NCBI GenBank assembly: GCA_013397865.1
Contig: VZTI01002054.1
Location: forward strand, 124,001 to 188,000
DNA from: Struthidea cinerea
Lineage: Eukaryota > Chordata > Aves > Passeriformes > Corcoracidae
Length of the DNA: 64,000 nucleotides
Direction of reading: 5' to 3'
A program made the position numbers and the translations under genes. Each line of letters begins with the position of its first letter. Position 1 is the stretch's first letter. Shown here piece by piece: positions 37,149 through 50,243 of this stretch. Below the pieces are notes generated by a model, which saw nothing but the letters and a program-made list of their open reading frames with translations, was not told the DNA's origin and did no database searches.

Positions 37149-39570
37149 AAAAAACCTAAAACATCATGGAGCTTCAAGGTGCACTAAGTGAGGGCTGCAG
37201 CTGCAAGGGGTAGGTCTAATCATGTTATCTCTTACCTTTTGCAACTACTAATCCCTGTGTGACTGCATGTGAGCTAGATCTGGGAACCCATCCACATAAA
37301 AATCAACCCAATATATCACCTACCCTGTGCTGTCCACACCACTCTATCAGCACCGGTGCTGAACACAGCTGGGGCAGTACAGCCAGTTAGACATCTTTCT
37401 CAGGAGGAACCCACACCTGGATTAGCACAAGGCAGTCATGATGCTGCAGGCTAAGAAACTGCTGTCACGCTAACCTCATGAAACAGCAGTCAGTGGGAAT
37501 GACAGGACAGGTGCTGAGTGGATATCCACATGGCACATATCTGATGTACAAGGGTTCAAATGGAAAATTAGGTTGCTCTTATATACCATTGTGAAATTCT
37601 CCTGAATATTTCATAAACAAACATTTGCATCGTGAACACCTTTTAACATTTCTTCAGACACCCATGTTGAGCAAAGTGGATACACATGTTTTCTTTGTAA
37701 AGTTTCCAAACACAGTTGTCTCAACTCTTATTTCAGTGTCACTGGGAATCCAAGCTAGGTAAAAGACCTCAAGACAGGGCCCTTTGGGTAAAAGAATATT
37801 GCAAATTATTCATCCAAAAGATCTAGTACAATGTAATTTAATGCGATGTAATGTTTTGCAATGGCAGGCATTTGACATGTATCAATACTCCTATACTGAT
37901 CGTGCAAGCCCATCACTCATGCACAAACTCATCCAAACAAGACCCTGCAAAGGGCCTCAGTTTCCCCCAGTACCTGTCATGCAAGCATTACTGGAAACAC
38001 CAGACTTTTTGGCTGGCAGGGGTGACTTCAGCTCTGTGCAGGACTGAGTTTCAGACAGAGTTTCTGTGGTGCCCTTTGCTAGAAATAGGTGGGACCCTGT
38101 ACAGTTCACATGTCAAGGGCCACAGAATTGTCTCGTTCCCAACTCTTATATTTAGCTCCTCATTTTTTTACCTACTTCTGTGAGGAGGGACCAGAGAAGC
38201 AGTTGTATGATTCTAGGTCATTGCTATCCATACATATATTATGATTTAGGTTACCAGAGCAACATGCATCTGGTAACATCAGCTCAAGTAATGGCAAACT
38301 GCTGCATAAATCCACGGTGGAAAATAATGAGGAGGTTGCTCAGTGGTTGGCAGTTGGAACACAAACCTTGGATCAACTACAGAGGTGTAAATCTTACTTC
38401 AGTGAGCTTAAAGAGACTTGCTTGGGAAAATTTACCCCCAAGATTGTCTCTTGCAAGATATGCCTTGCAAGAGCAGATTAAACATGCAAGCAGAAACAGT
38501 ACATTGGGCTTTTTCCCTACTTCCCTGGAATAATTCTATTGATACAGCACCAGATCCTCCTTTCTGGATGCAGCAGTGTGATTCTGCATCCCCTTGTTTA
38601 AAGCTGGCAGTTAGCTATGGCCTTACACCCACCTAACAGCAAGATTTGCTCTGCTGTCTTTTTGTTGAAATGTGACTACCCTTCCTCCGTACCCTTCCTT
38701 CTCCTGTGCTGATGCCGACCACAAGGAAAACCACAATGATGAAGCTATTTTCTCTTATTAGTCCATTTTTGTAAACAGTACTGAATGCAGGAGCACAGCT
38801 CCTTGAAGTGTGTTAAGTAATGGAAATCTCCACTCCGAGTTGAAGTCCTATTGAATAAACTTATGTTTCTTTAACTTGAAATGGGAATGTTACCTAGGTA
38901 AAGTTTTATCTAGAAAAATCTTTGCAAAATAAAAGGGAATTTAGGGGCAAAAATAATGCAGAATCAGCTCCTAATTGTTCCTGTACTTACCATGTTATTT
39001 TTTCCTACTTCACTAGACCATTTGTCTGTTTGTTTTCATTCTCCTTTTATTTACTTCATTGAGTTATTGACACTCAGATAAAATATTAGAATATATCAAA
39101 TGTATCTAGAAAGTAGGCCTGACTCATTAGACTGAGTCAAGCTAACCTATTTTTCAAATTATACTCATATAGTCTAATTTTAAACCATTTTAATGTAATT
39201 TAAAAATTTTTCATATTTTGACAGAAAGGCAGCTAGCAATGACAGAAAGAAGAAAACTATTTTGAGAAACACACTGTAAATGGCAAGGGACTAAATATCT
39301 ACTATAATGAAACCAAATGGATTTTAAATAACTCAGCTAAACTGCTTATGTATTTTCAAATAAAAATAATTAACCATCTTACAAAACCAACACCTTCTTA
39401 AATATAATGTACTTACAGAGGTGCTTGAGTAGAAAAGCTTTCTACTGCTCTGGCTTGTGGAAGCAGCATACACAAAAGAAATTCTTCCCTCTAAAACCAC
39501 ATACTAGCAAACGCCTTTTCTTCACACATTGCTCTGCAAAAATTAGTAGCTGTCCTAAATAGAGATATGC
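37149..39570. other. Unique non-coding sequence, no gene seen
   Basis: Near 38370-38410 the phrases 'acagaggtgtaaatc' and 'acttcagtgagctt' recall the old dispersed repeat suspected elsewhere in the window, at low confidence. There are no genes, and the frames present are under 120 codons and unfamiliar. Confidence 0.55.
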
Positions 39571-39676
39571 AAAAAGAAAACAACAACAACAACAAAACCA
39601 AAACCAACAAAAACAAACAAACAAACAAACACCAAAAAGAAAAAAAGAAAAAAGAAAAAAAAAGAGAGAAAAGCAA
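39571..39676. repeat. A-rich low-complexity tract with (CAA)n and (CAAA)n
   Basis: About 105 bp of A-rich sequence contains CAA and CAAA arrays followed by AAAG-rich runs. The minus-strand frame through it encodes a phenylalanine/cysteine/leucine-rich peptide that merely reflects poly-T composition. Confidence 0.9.
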
Positions 39677-42600
39677 GAATACAGCAATCCTTTACCTCTC
39701 ACTGTCAGAGGCAGTATTTTGGACTGATTATCAGATGAGCTGTCCTTACTAAATGGAAAAACATAGATGTTTTCAGAGATGTCTCTAATGGAAGCAATAA
39801 GAAGCAATTCTCATTAAAAGGCTGGGGTTTTTGTCCTGAAAAGGGTATATTAAGAACAAGTATGATCTCTCTGTTTGGTCTGTCCATAGAAAAGTACAGT
39901 AACTGGGACAAAACCAAGACGGTTGAAAAGCAAGATATGTTCAACTGAAAATGAGAAACGCAATCTGGAAATCTGGTTAAACATGTCTTAAATGTAGGCA
40001 AATGTCCTGGATAGGTTACATCTCCCATCAAGTACCTATGTCTTCTGCATGGATAAGAATTTGGTCACGGGAAACCCTCGCTGCAGGATGTCAGACGTGA
40101 AATAGCCTGGCTGGGGACGTTGTCCTCTTGCCACAGATGTGCTCACAAGAGCCTCTTCCTCAATTCCTGCTGTTAAAACACAGTCTTGATCTGGGGCTTT
40201 AGAAGACTTTTGGGTTTAGGAGGCACAAAAAACACTTGCTTTTCAGATGGGTATAGAAGATAGCTGTGGAAAAAGAAAAAGCTTTTGTGAAAGAAGAAAA
40301 AGTTTTTCTGGGTATTAGTGCATCAATGTAGCTACAGCCAGAGGAAATCTCTGTGAAAGAAAACTGACACATACAAGGCAAACAAACCTTAAGCACCTAA
40401 ACACCTTCTGGCCCACAGCAGCAGGACTTGACTGCTGTGTGATGTGACTGTGGAGACTGAAGTAGGACAAGACAGAATCCTACAAGTGCCCACCCTCTGG
40501 GGTGCCATCAGCAGCCACAGTACAGTGCAGTGGCCACGCTTGCTGCTGTCACCTTGGAGGTGAGGTGCAGCTTGTCACTGATTTGCAGAGCCACATGCTG
40601 CATCCCGCACATGGGCTACTGGATCAAGGACACCACAGTGAGTGAGAGACAGGGCTAGTGCAGGATGGACATTCACAGCACCTTGTTCACCACATGAGAG
40701 GCCTCTCTGGTCTGAATTAAGAATTAACCAGTAACAGATAGTCAATGTAGAAAACTGAGATGAGAGATATTTCAGTTAAAATCAGCAGCAAAACTGGCAG
40801 CAACTTAAGAGTGTGATCCCTAGTGATGCAATGCTAGAACACCATATTGCTAAACCCACAGTCAGAAACAACAGTTATTTTGAGTAGCTGCTCATCAGGA
40901 TCAGTGAGGACCCCAGTCCTACAAGGAGATCTGCAATGACTTGACTGCCATTGAAGCCAGTAAAAGAAACAATCTCTTTGCAAGATCAGGGCTAGAGAGT
41001 TTAAGTGCACAGAGCAGTCAGCTCTCCCTGTCTCCATTCCACAAAAAGGTGTGATGAAGGAAATGACCTAGCTGCATCCCCTTGTAAAACCTCACTGGTG
41101 GAAGTTTCAACAATCAGTCTGCTAGGCATTTGCAGGAAAATCATAACCTCATGCTCACCATAAGTCTTGTGTCTCTATTAATATCTTAGCATCTCATCAG
41201 GAAGGTACACTCCTATGCACTCTGCTTCTGAGGGAGGGGCTGAACAGCCACACATGTGCTCAGAGGTGCCATGATCATACAATGCTAAGGAGGTGGTGTG
41301 GAACTGCAGTGGGAGAAGGTATCTTGCACCAGACACTCCTTAGGTTGGTTGCTGCTGACACGTGTCTGTCTCTCCTTTTCTTTTCTCAAGGCTGTTAGCT
41401 CCAGCCACCACGAGGCTTAGTGCCAGCGCTCTCAGCAAGGATGGACAGCACAGCTCTCCAGCCACACTCACATTCTACACAAACGTTTTGCACAGCCTCT
41501 GCCCAGCCCCCAGCACAGTGCAGTTTCAGGTGCTACCTTCAATAGTGTAAATGATCAACAGTTTCTGGCACAAGTATAAACTCAATTTTAGCAGCACAAA
41601 ACCAAACTAGTACCAGGAGATAGTCTTAGTTGTTAAAATTTGCAGTAATTCCAACATGTAACTCCAAAATTACTGTGATGTGCACAATAAAAATTTAGGA
41701 AAAAACAAATTGAAGGGTTAAAGAGATACAGCATTACAATTGACGAGATATTAGTATTGTGTGGTGTGGGTTTTTTTCTTCATGATTCTGCCAAAACCAA
41801 CCTATAATCACAGCATTCAATTTTTCAAGTGTATGTGCCTAAGGCAAGGCAAATTTTTGCACCTACACACGTGAGCTCTTTCCAGGCATGTATGTGGCTG
41901 TTTTGAGTGTTATTATCCTTCATTAAAAGTGATAGATCTTTAAGATAAATAGGCATGAATTACCATTCCCCAGCTGAGTCTGATCTATTACGTAAGTAGT
42001 CAGTTTCTATAGTTCAGCTTTATAAACATAAACTGTATGTTCTTTCTCAATGTCTCTCATCACATTATAATTTCTCTTTACCTGGAATCCCTTACAGTTT
42101 TTCAGAAACCAAAACAGTTTCTCTTACTAAATACTAGCCAAGTAATGAAAATACATGCATTAAACTGTAGAGTGTTAGTTCAACAAAATTAACTTAATTC
42201 CAAACCAGAAAGTTTTTCCTTAGAAAATATTCTAGGTGTAATTACACACTCATGCAAGTTTGTTTTTCAGTAAAGGCAATGTAGAATTTTCCTTCATTGA
42301 GAAAAATTCAGTAGTCACTTGTTGTGAGACAGCTTGTCTGAAGTGATGATAGGTCAGCTGAATATACCAAAACGTGTGGATACATCAGGATGAACAACAA
42401 TTAATTTTTTTAGAGAACAAACCATATTGTCAGACATTAAACACAATCAGATTTTCACAGAAATGGTAGTATTTGTTCAATGAGCTCACTTTTATTTTCT
42501 GTGAACAGCTAACCTCACAATCAGGTCCTTCCTTTATTTGTTGGCTGGACTGAAAGCTTCAAGCAAATCTACTTAAATGGCTCTTTAGGTGTGTCCCAAC

Positions 42601-43094
42601 ATGCTGCAGACAGTCTAAATACCTATGAATGAAACCAATGCAGTGAAAGATGACAAGCAGAAAGACACAAGAAATAGTATCTTAAGATTATTTGCAGTGT
42701 AGAAAAACTGCCCTAGTTCTTCTATATTTATGCACATGTGAAGTGCTCTGGCATTTGGTTGATGTCCATGTGCAGCAGACAAGCAGCTAACTGCTGCACA
42801 CCCATCCACAGAGCCCAAGGGACACTCAGTTATGGCTCTGCCTCCAAATGTTCATGTCCAAAGCCATGGCAAAGTCTGCTTCTCAGACCCCTGGCTGAGT
42901 TTGCCATGTAGGAAATTAGGGCTGGCTTGGAAAGAGAAATTCCATTTCAAGCAAAATAATTTCAGTGTTAGAAATTTGTCTTCAACACAATACAAAATAA
43001 AACCAAAACCTCTCAAATATGCTGGGAGACCAAGCCCTGCATCCTCAACTCAACAGTCAGCAGGTTCAAGTCCCTACTTTGAACCAGGAAAACA
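39677..43094. other. Unique non-coding sequence, no gene seen
   Basis: A pyrimidine tract resembling a splice acceptor (gtctctccttttcttttctc, then AAG) lies at about 41369-41391, but the possible exon after it has no known protein similarity. 'tgccattgaagccagta' near 40946 resembles the old dispersed repeat noted elsewhere. Nothing firmer was seen. Confidence 0.5.
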
Positions 43095-43149
43095 CTGACT
43101 TGAATATGGATTTCCCACATCTCAGATGAGTGTCCTAACCACTAAGCTT
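43095..43149 (-). mobile_element. Fragment of an ancient amniote tRNA-derived SINE
   Basis: On the minus strand the segment opens with an A-box-like AAGCTTAGTGG and continues GTTAGGACACTCATCTGAGA, then a GTGGGA phrase and a degenerate B box (TATTCAAGTCA). This closely follows the head of an old tRNA-derived SINE I recall from reptile and bird genomes, with its 'AGTGGTTAGGGCACTCACCT' signature. I cannot name the family with certainty (AmnSINE2-like or a related amniote SINE). The flanking sequence to about 43035 and 43160 may also belong to it. No poly-A or duplication is visible. It is a molecular fossil, not a tRNA gene. Confidence 0.55.
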
Positions 43150-45917
43150 GGGTGGAGTTCTTCCTCTTGCTTTACCCCACCCTGGATCAGATGACACTTT
43201 TTACAGGAACAGATATATTTGTATGAAGAGAAAAGGAAAAAAAAAGAAAAAAGTCCAAAATTCAGGAACAACTCTGATATGGAAAAATCACTTCTGGATA
43301 TTTAGAATCTGCCAGAATCTGGGTTTACTCACTCATTTTGAAAATGGGTAAAAGCATGATACTTATCTTCTTTGAAGGACCCCATTAACAAATACAAGAC
43401 AGGCCTATTCTGCAACAGGGGAGAAGTACTTGTCAAGTGAAAGAGGGAAAAATACCCATTGCAAATTTCAAAGTGCCCTGCAGGACTTACTGTGTAGCAG
43501 CCAGTGCAGGAGGACAAAGAGATGATGAAAGGTTTCAGCAGAATATAGATCATCTCAGCACTGCTCCAGCCATGGAGAAGACACTGTAGGACCAAGAAGA
43601 TATGTATGGAGGCTGCCTTGATCATCCCTGAGTCATGGAGAGCAGGACAAAGGGTAAACTGCATCTCTTCCTTTCAGGCCAGCCCTCTGAGGGTAGTACC
43701 AGCTGGGCACTGGAGGGTGGGCTGAGAGCTTTTCAGATGAGGATGCCAAGCATTTCAGCTGGTAAATTTACCCAGAACCTTCATGCCCCAGACAACAGCT
43801 AGATCCTATTATTTTCAGGGTAGAGGTTGAGCCTGCTGAGTAAGGTCCCACTCCTATTTTTTGTACCATGAAAGCTCAATGAGAAGATTGCTGTGAAAAC
43901 AGCATCAGTTCCAACAAAGCTGTTTGCTTTTCTCTTCAGCAAGTGTCAATCATGACTGAGTTATACCAGTATTGGGGGGGAAGGAATCACTAAACTGTCT
44001 GAAAAGCTGCCACAGGAAGCTTTAGGTTTACTAGGTTACTACAGGTTTACTAGGAACCATCCCAGCCTTCCCTCAGTGAAGTTCCCACTGAATGGCCTTG
44101 CTTAGGACTCAGTGACACAGACTACTCTGTGGCCTTACTCTGTTCATTATTTCCTTTTCCTGATGGGTCTCTTAGCTGTTCCACAGATTTTTTCTCTATT
44201 TCTCTCTACTTAATTTGAGCATTACATTCAATTTTTTAAGTGCTCCTGAACTCTGAAGCCAAAACTGTTACAGAATTAATTAATATCACCTCCGAATCTC
44301 TACCTGAGTGCTAGTAACTAGCTCAGAACCAATGAAGGTGATGTAGGTTTCCTGTGCCTATCACTACACACTGAGGTCACAAAGGCTCTGCTACTATACT
44401 GGAGTACAGAATGTATCACATGAAGATCAGCATCAGATAATGTAAGTATTTCAAGGTCTCTATGTGATCCAGTTGTGTTTGTTAATCTCAAACATCAATT
44501 CAAGTCTTCTCTCAGCTTCTAGGGTTCCTCCCAGAGGGCTGTTCAATCCTTACATTAGATTGTCCTATGTACTTTACAGAAGTGTGGGGAGTCTAGATTA
44601 ATATTCAAGCTGTGGGAACAAGCAACAGGTCTCTTCTTAGCTCTTTAAGTGAAGCATCCATCCATTTCCCAAAAGACGTTTAAGTGCTAACACATCTGTA
44701 TTTCACAGTGATCTTGAGAGAACTCAGCACAATACATATTTGACACACATTTGTATATCTAATATTGAGGTAAGACCATTTCCAAACAGCTGCTTTTTCT
44801 TACTGTCGTGTTAAACCTTTCCCATTCAATCACTTCACAGAAGACAAGCATGCTTAATTTTTAAAAATTTGTTGCAAATTATAACACTGAGAATAAACGT
44901 GACAGGGATTTTACAGCGTGTAACCTTCAGTTTTGCCTACCTCTAATCAAAACATTTAAATGTGAGGGTATAATTAGATTCACTGTGCCAAAACCTTCTC
45001 TCTCAGCTATATTCCAATAGAGAGCATTGTCCTTTACCCTACATTTAACACAGGTGATGGAAAAGGATTCTAGTCAGTTCTATTCCCTAACCCACAGAAG
45101 ATGTCCTGCCACAATAATTTCTTTATCAAACCACCAGATTATTTTCTTGCTTAATATGACAGACAGAATAAAACACTGGGGGCTTTGAGTTTCTTTCCAA
45201 AGTTCACAAGGTATGTTGGCTTGTACATACATGCTTTAATGAGAAGAGCTAAAACACACTGAAAAAATATGCAGCAGCACTGAAAGTGATCCAGGATGAG
45301 CAATATGATATTCAGTTTTACTAATTAGTGCAGAACATAGTTACTAAATTACCAATATCATTAACACATTGCATGCAACTTTGCATAATAGACAGTAAAC
45401 TAACCCCATAGTAATTGCCGAGAATAGGTAAGTACATTTGGTAGATAAGGTTCTCAAAGAAAATTCCTTTAGTCAGAACAGGATCCAACTCTTCTATTTT
45501 CCCTCCATGTAATTTTTTTAAGCAGATGAACTACTTGACATAAATTTTTAATGTCTTGTGGGCTTTTTTCCCCCAAAATTAGGGAATCTCATGAATCACT
45601 GCAAAGCTGAGTGAATTTACTGGATAAAGCATAAAATCCAGGTCACTTGGTCACTTGGTCACTAATCATCTTTGTATATGCAAAACTCTACATCACATAG
45701 ATAATAGAGGATAAAAGCCTGACACCTTTTGTATCACATTATTTATTTCAACTACATTTGACAAGTAAGGGTATGTAACCAAAACAAAGAGAAGGCTATA
45801 AATAAGAGAAAGCATTGTATTTTTTAGAAATTCAGGAATATCAAGAATTCTTTGGCTAACACCAAAACAAAGCCTTCACCTGGGTTAGCCTCCTCCATGG
45901 TGGCTGCATTGTCAAAT
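43150..45917. other. Unique non-coding sequence, no gene seen
   Basis: An A/AAG-rich run lies near 43218-43242, a G-run near 43974-43980, a pair of 'aggtttactagg' phrases near 44023-44054, and a 2.75-copy 8-bp tandem (gtcacttg) at 45642-45663. A block around 45310-45420 is rich in AT homeodomain-like motifs. There is no gene. Confidence 0.55.
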
Positions 45918-45981
45918 TTCACAGAATCACAGAATAGTTAGTGTTGGAAGGGACCTCTGGAGATTGTCTTGTCCAACCTCC
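45918..45981 (-). mobile_element. CR1 LINE 3' end (5'-truncated), minus strand
   Basis: The plus strand begins with the reverse complement of the CR1 octamer tail (ttcacagaatcacagaat) and continues gttggaagggacctctgg to a ccaacctcc phrase. On the minus strand this is the typical CR1 ending: GGTTGGAC, a short spacer, CCAGAGGTCCCTTCCAAC and ATTCTGTGATTCTGTGA. Only the extreme 3' end of about 64 bp is clear. Sequence to 46060 may be a diverged extension. CR1 copies in birds are nearly always 5'-truncated and lack target duplications, as here. Confidence 0.85.
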
Positions 45982-48906
45982 AAATTTGACCCAATAACTC
46001 TTAATCTGTAAATGGCCAAGAACTTCCCACGAGCTTCCACGTTCCATCACACTCTGCAGTATCAATGTGAGCCCCTCCCCTCCAAAACCATACATATATC
46101 CTTTGGATTTCACAGTTACTGGTGTCCAATCTTATAGAATGCTGGGCTGGGAGGCTCTAGGACTCCTTTCCAGACAGCTGGTCCAGCTGCAGGAGAACTT
46201 GCCTGTCTTCCAAGAACACCATGGCAAAGGCATTGCAGGACTAATGGCCCTTGAGCAATTTAGTCTCACTGGAAGGTACACAAGTTCCAGTACACATTAC
46301 AGGCAAATCTGGTCTAATACAGGCACACACTTTAGCAAAATTTGGTTTAAACCACTCTGATACCTAGATCAAGAAACTCTTAGAGGGATACCAAAGTTAT
46401 GAATCCAACTAAGATCCATGCTGGCAGTGCAGCTTTGATGTACTCAGACTATAAAGTGCCTTGTGGGAAGTACCCCCTCCTCCTTGAGTTTGGCAGATAT
46501 ACTCTATCTAGAAGACCTTTCACACCAGCATATACAACCTGAGGCAAATCTGGGAATCACCCACTTTCCCAGTTGTAATCAGATGCCAGAAAGCACTTGT
46601 CTGAAAACATTTTTGGTCTCTTTCTACCTCCTTTTTCTCTCTCTCTTCCCACACCCTTTGCTCAGGACAGCACTTTGTGATTTGCCTGCAGCAAGGTATA
46701 TTCCTGACCTGTCTAAGACATGGAGACTCTTTAGTAAGGTGCCCTTTTCCAAATCCTCTGGCCCATGATTAGCTCGTGTTTAAATACAGTCATCTGGAGC
46801 TGAGGATGTTGTCTGTAAACAATGTGAAGGGAGTGAAAGAGAGACAGTCAAGCCAAACAATTTGACACCCTGCCAGCCCAGCAGGCATCTGAAAGCAGTT
46901 TTCAATTTCACATCAACTTTTTTTCCAAGAAAAAAAGAGAACTTGCACTCTATTTAAAAGCTGTTACAATTCTATATGCTGCCTGAAAAGGAGCATACTC
47001 CACCTAAACTCCTCACATTTTATAAAATGTGTATTGACACAAATTAGGAGCTTCCATTTCTACCCATGAGCTCTTTTTGTCGAAGGGCTTTATATATTTT
47101 AGCCTACAGGAAGAGATTCAAACCTGCCCTTTAACCTAGTGAAATATGCTTGTAAGTTAGTGTGTAAGTTTCATTAATATCATGCCACACTCTCCTTGCT
47201 TTTTATCCTGGACCACATGCTTTCATCTCTGTAAATGATGCCTGTAAAAGTTTGATTCATTTGCCAAATTTAAGAACTATCCAAGGGTATTTTTTATTTA
47301 TACTAATAAGTTGCAAATATACATGTTGATAAAAAGTAATCATATCTCAATTTTATTTCCACCACTGAAAGTTTTCAAGCCTGTGCCAAGCTAAGTAAAA
47401 CTACTGGGTTCCCGAAGATATTTCCATAAGGCAATTTTACATGTACTTTCAAAATTTAGAATTTACAAACATCTGGCAAAACTTCTGTAATTATGTCTTC
47501 CCTTTTCATCAATTCTTGCAGTCAAGTTGATTAAATACCCTAAAACACATTCTCATATTTTAAATAAAATAATTAGTGTTTAAACAAAAAAGCCTCCAAA
47601 TATTGTCTCTGTAACACTACTCCAACCTTCTAATGTGTTGTATCCACAGGAGATGTCTTCACAGATCAACATGCACGAGAATTTTCTGCTGGTTGTCCTT
47701 GCTAGCAAGACATTACCTCAACTTTAGAAGCCACTTCACCACAGTCATGAATCTGAGATGATAAATCTTGCTGATGAGGCAGGTATATAAGCATGGGCTT
47801 AGTACTGTGCTACTGTGTTTGTACTCATATCCAGTCACTTCAGTGCACAAGCAGAGAAGCGTGTGAGCTTTTTTCTCTGGTAGACATATCCATTGCATTC
47901 TATAAAAACAGCACTTGTAACCTGCAGGCAACTATGCAGTGACATGGAAGCAATACCTGTCAAAACAGACTGAACATTTAGCATCCAAAAATACTCCTAT
48001 TGAAATAAGAAGGGCTATTAGAAGGTAAGATTGGCTTATCTTCAAGAGTACAGTTAATCCAGGTAACACACACCATGTGCAATGCTATTTCACAGTCTCT
48101 ACAGAGTTCACTTGCAGCATTTTCTTACATGGGTTTTATGGCCTTTGAAAGAGCTCCAGGTACTCCACTCAACTTAGCAGCTTAGAAATTTTATGATCTC
48201 AGTGTGGCACACACCATATAGAAAGCAGCTGGGGTTTCCAACAGGTTCTCCTAATCTTTCATATTCTGCCTTTTTTAGCTTTTTTTTTCCCAGGAACTCA
48301 CAAATACTTTTTCACAACTGATTCTCCCCTGCGTCAGGCAACCATATCTTCCACCTTTAAAACAAATACACTTCACATAGTCTATAGATGATCACCTTTG
48401 CATAGACTATCCCAAGTCTTCTTCTACCCCAAAAATGCAATTTCTCAGGAACCATGAAGTAAGGTAAATTTCTTGGTATTCACATGTATAACACACTAAA
48501 TTACGATGCCAGAGAATCTAGAATCTGTATGCTTCATCCTTTGAGGTTTTGGCTACAGAGTAAGCCACCAAAGCAGTCCTACCACCAGACAAATACGGTC
48601 TACAAGTATTTGATGACCTCCAGAATTAGTCTACAAATGCCACCCTAGAATAGGTCAGATATTTTCCCTAAAAATAGAAGGTAATTGGGAAAAACACACG
48701 TGCTTTAAAAAGCATGCTCACATGAGGAAAGGTGAGTAGCAGCAGTGTAGTTCTGCCATCGGTTAATGCCAATATGAAGAAGGCCATCCTTCTGGCCACC
48801 AGGTCACAGCAATTAGATGAACTGTGGCTGTTGGTGTGAAAACAAACTGTGCACTAAGCTGCTGTCAGAAGACAGGGTAGGATCAGATATTCTTCATAAA
48901 ATGTAA
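45982..48906. other. Unique non-coding sequence, no gene seen
   Basis: No coding gene, RNA gene or recognised repeat lies between the two CR1 fragments. Frames such as 46463-46768 have no recognisable domain. Confidence 0.6.
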
Positions 48907-49069
48907 CAGGCTGTCCAGCAAGGTTGTGGAATCTCCATCCTTTGAGATATTCAAAAGATGTCTGGACATATACCGGGGAAACCTCTTCTAGGTGACCCTG
49001 CTTGAGTAGAGTGTTTGTACAAGATGACCTTGACAGTTCCCTTCCTACTGCAACCATTCTGTGATTCTG
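48907..49069 (+). mobile_element. CR1 LINE 3' end (5'-truncated), plus strand
   Basis: About 163 bp matches the end of CR1: caggctgtccagcaaggttg, then atctccatcctttgagat, gtctggacata, ctaggtgaccctgcttgag, gttcccttcctactgcaacc, and the octamer tail attctgtgattctgg. It keeps more of the final coding/UTR portion than the copy at 45.9 kb and lies in the opposite orientation. There are many substitutions and no intact reverse-transcriptase sequence, so it is inactive. The minus-strand frame across it (48854-49141) is an antisense artefact. Confidence 0.88.
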
Positions 49070-49562
49070 GAATGACATGGCTCCTTTCCAGAGACAGGAA
49101 GATAATATCCACTGCTGAACACTGACACTACTTGAAAGCAAAAACTAACAAATTATAAGGACGGAGGGAGAATCTGCAGTGCAGATTTTTCACATTTTAG
49201 AAGTGGCACTTAGGACGTCAGCATGCCACTCCCTCATCAGTTCCCTTTAGCCATCTGTCAGTGCTGATCCTTGTTGAGTCAAGTTGCCTATTTGGCATTT
49301 TCTTGAGATGCCACTAACATAGGTGAACCTGTGCCAAACAAGACTCAGTGGAGAAGAGAGTCCCTTATGACACACCAATCTTCCTTCTCCCCTGGTAGGA
49401 TAGCATGAGCAGCAGAACAGATACAGAGATTAATCTGTGCAACCAAAGACCTATCTTGCACCAGGGAACGAGGCTGGTAGTTCCCAGCCAGTTTATTCTA
49501 AACTTCAATATTTGAATCTCACAAGGAAGCCATAGACAAAGTAAGAGTAAGATCTGTTGGGC

Positions 49563-49609
49563 GTTTGTTTGTTTGCTTGTTTGTTTCTGTTTTGGTTTGT
49601 TTTTTTTTA
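49563..49609. repeat. (TTTG)n / T-rich tract
   Basis: Imperfect TTTG units are followed by a run of nine T. On the minus strand this reads as a CAAA/A-rich tract, in the opposite orientation to the one at 50.2 kb. Confidence 0.85.
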
Positions 49610-50210
49610 AATATAGACAAAACTGACAGGTTTGAGGAAAGGTTTTGGGGAGAAACAGAATGGAGAGCCTGACCTTCCTAGACATAGCCTCAGGTGTAAC
49701 TCTCTGGGCAGGTGTTTTGTACTGTTTCCCCCTCTGTTCCTCTGCTTGTCATAGAGCTAAAGACCTGAAGAATATCCTGTGCATCATTCTCCAAATCATG
49801 GCTACAACAGCATCAGCATAGCAACCCATCCTCAGTCCTGCTTCATCCACCTCAGATATCCCATGTTTTGCAGGACATCAGTCATGTTGATGCCAGAATA
49901 CAGTTCATGCAAATATGAAACCCTGACCTTTTATTGAATCAAGTTATTTACTAAAAGTGAAGAATCATTGGCCTGAGACTACATAGTTAATTCTGTGGAT
50001 GAGGTCTACAATGTTTTAAGATTTTGTCTCTGTGACTGGAGCTCGTCCCCACAGAAATGCTCTCCTAGCTATACGGTACAATTACACTGGTGTAGTTAAA
50101 CCTCTGTAGTTATATTAGAATTATTTCTTCTTCCCTGTAATCACTCTTATTCCAGAATAAGCATGGGCTTTTATGTTTTATTTTAACTACTTCCAACTAC
50201 TGCATGGGAT

Positions 50211-50243
50211 AAATAAACAAACAGACAAGCAAACAAACAAAAA
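50211..50243. repeat. (CAAA)n tract
   Basis: Imperfect AAAC/CAGA/CAAG units form an A/C-rich tract about 600 bp from the oppositely oriented TTTG tract. Probably an independent simple repeat. Confidence 0.85.

Noticed and set aside
39442..39807. Minus-strand hydrophobic frame as a membrane protein
   Set aside because: The phenylalanine/leucine/cysteine richness comes from the A-rich low-complexity tract read in reverse.
41392..41528. Possible exon after a strong pyrimidine tract
   Set aside because: There is no good downstream donor, and the translation shows no known similarity.
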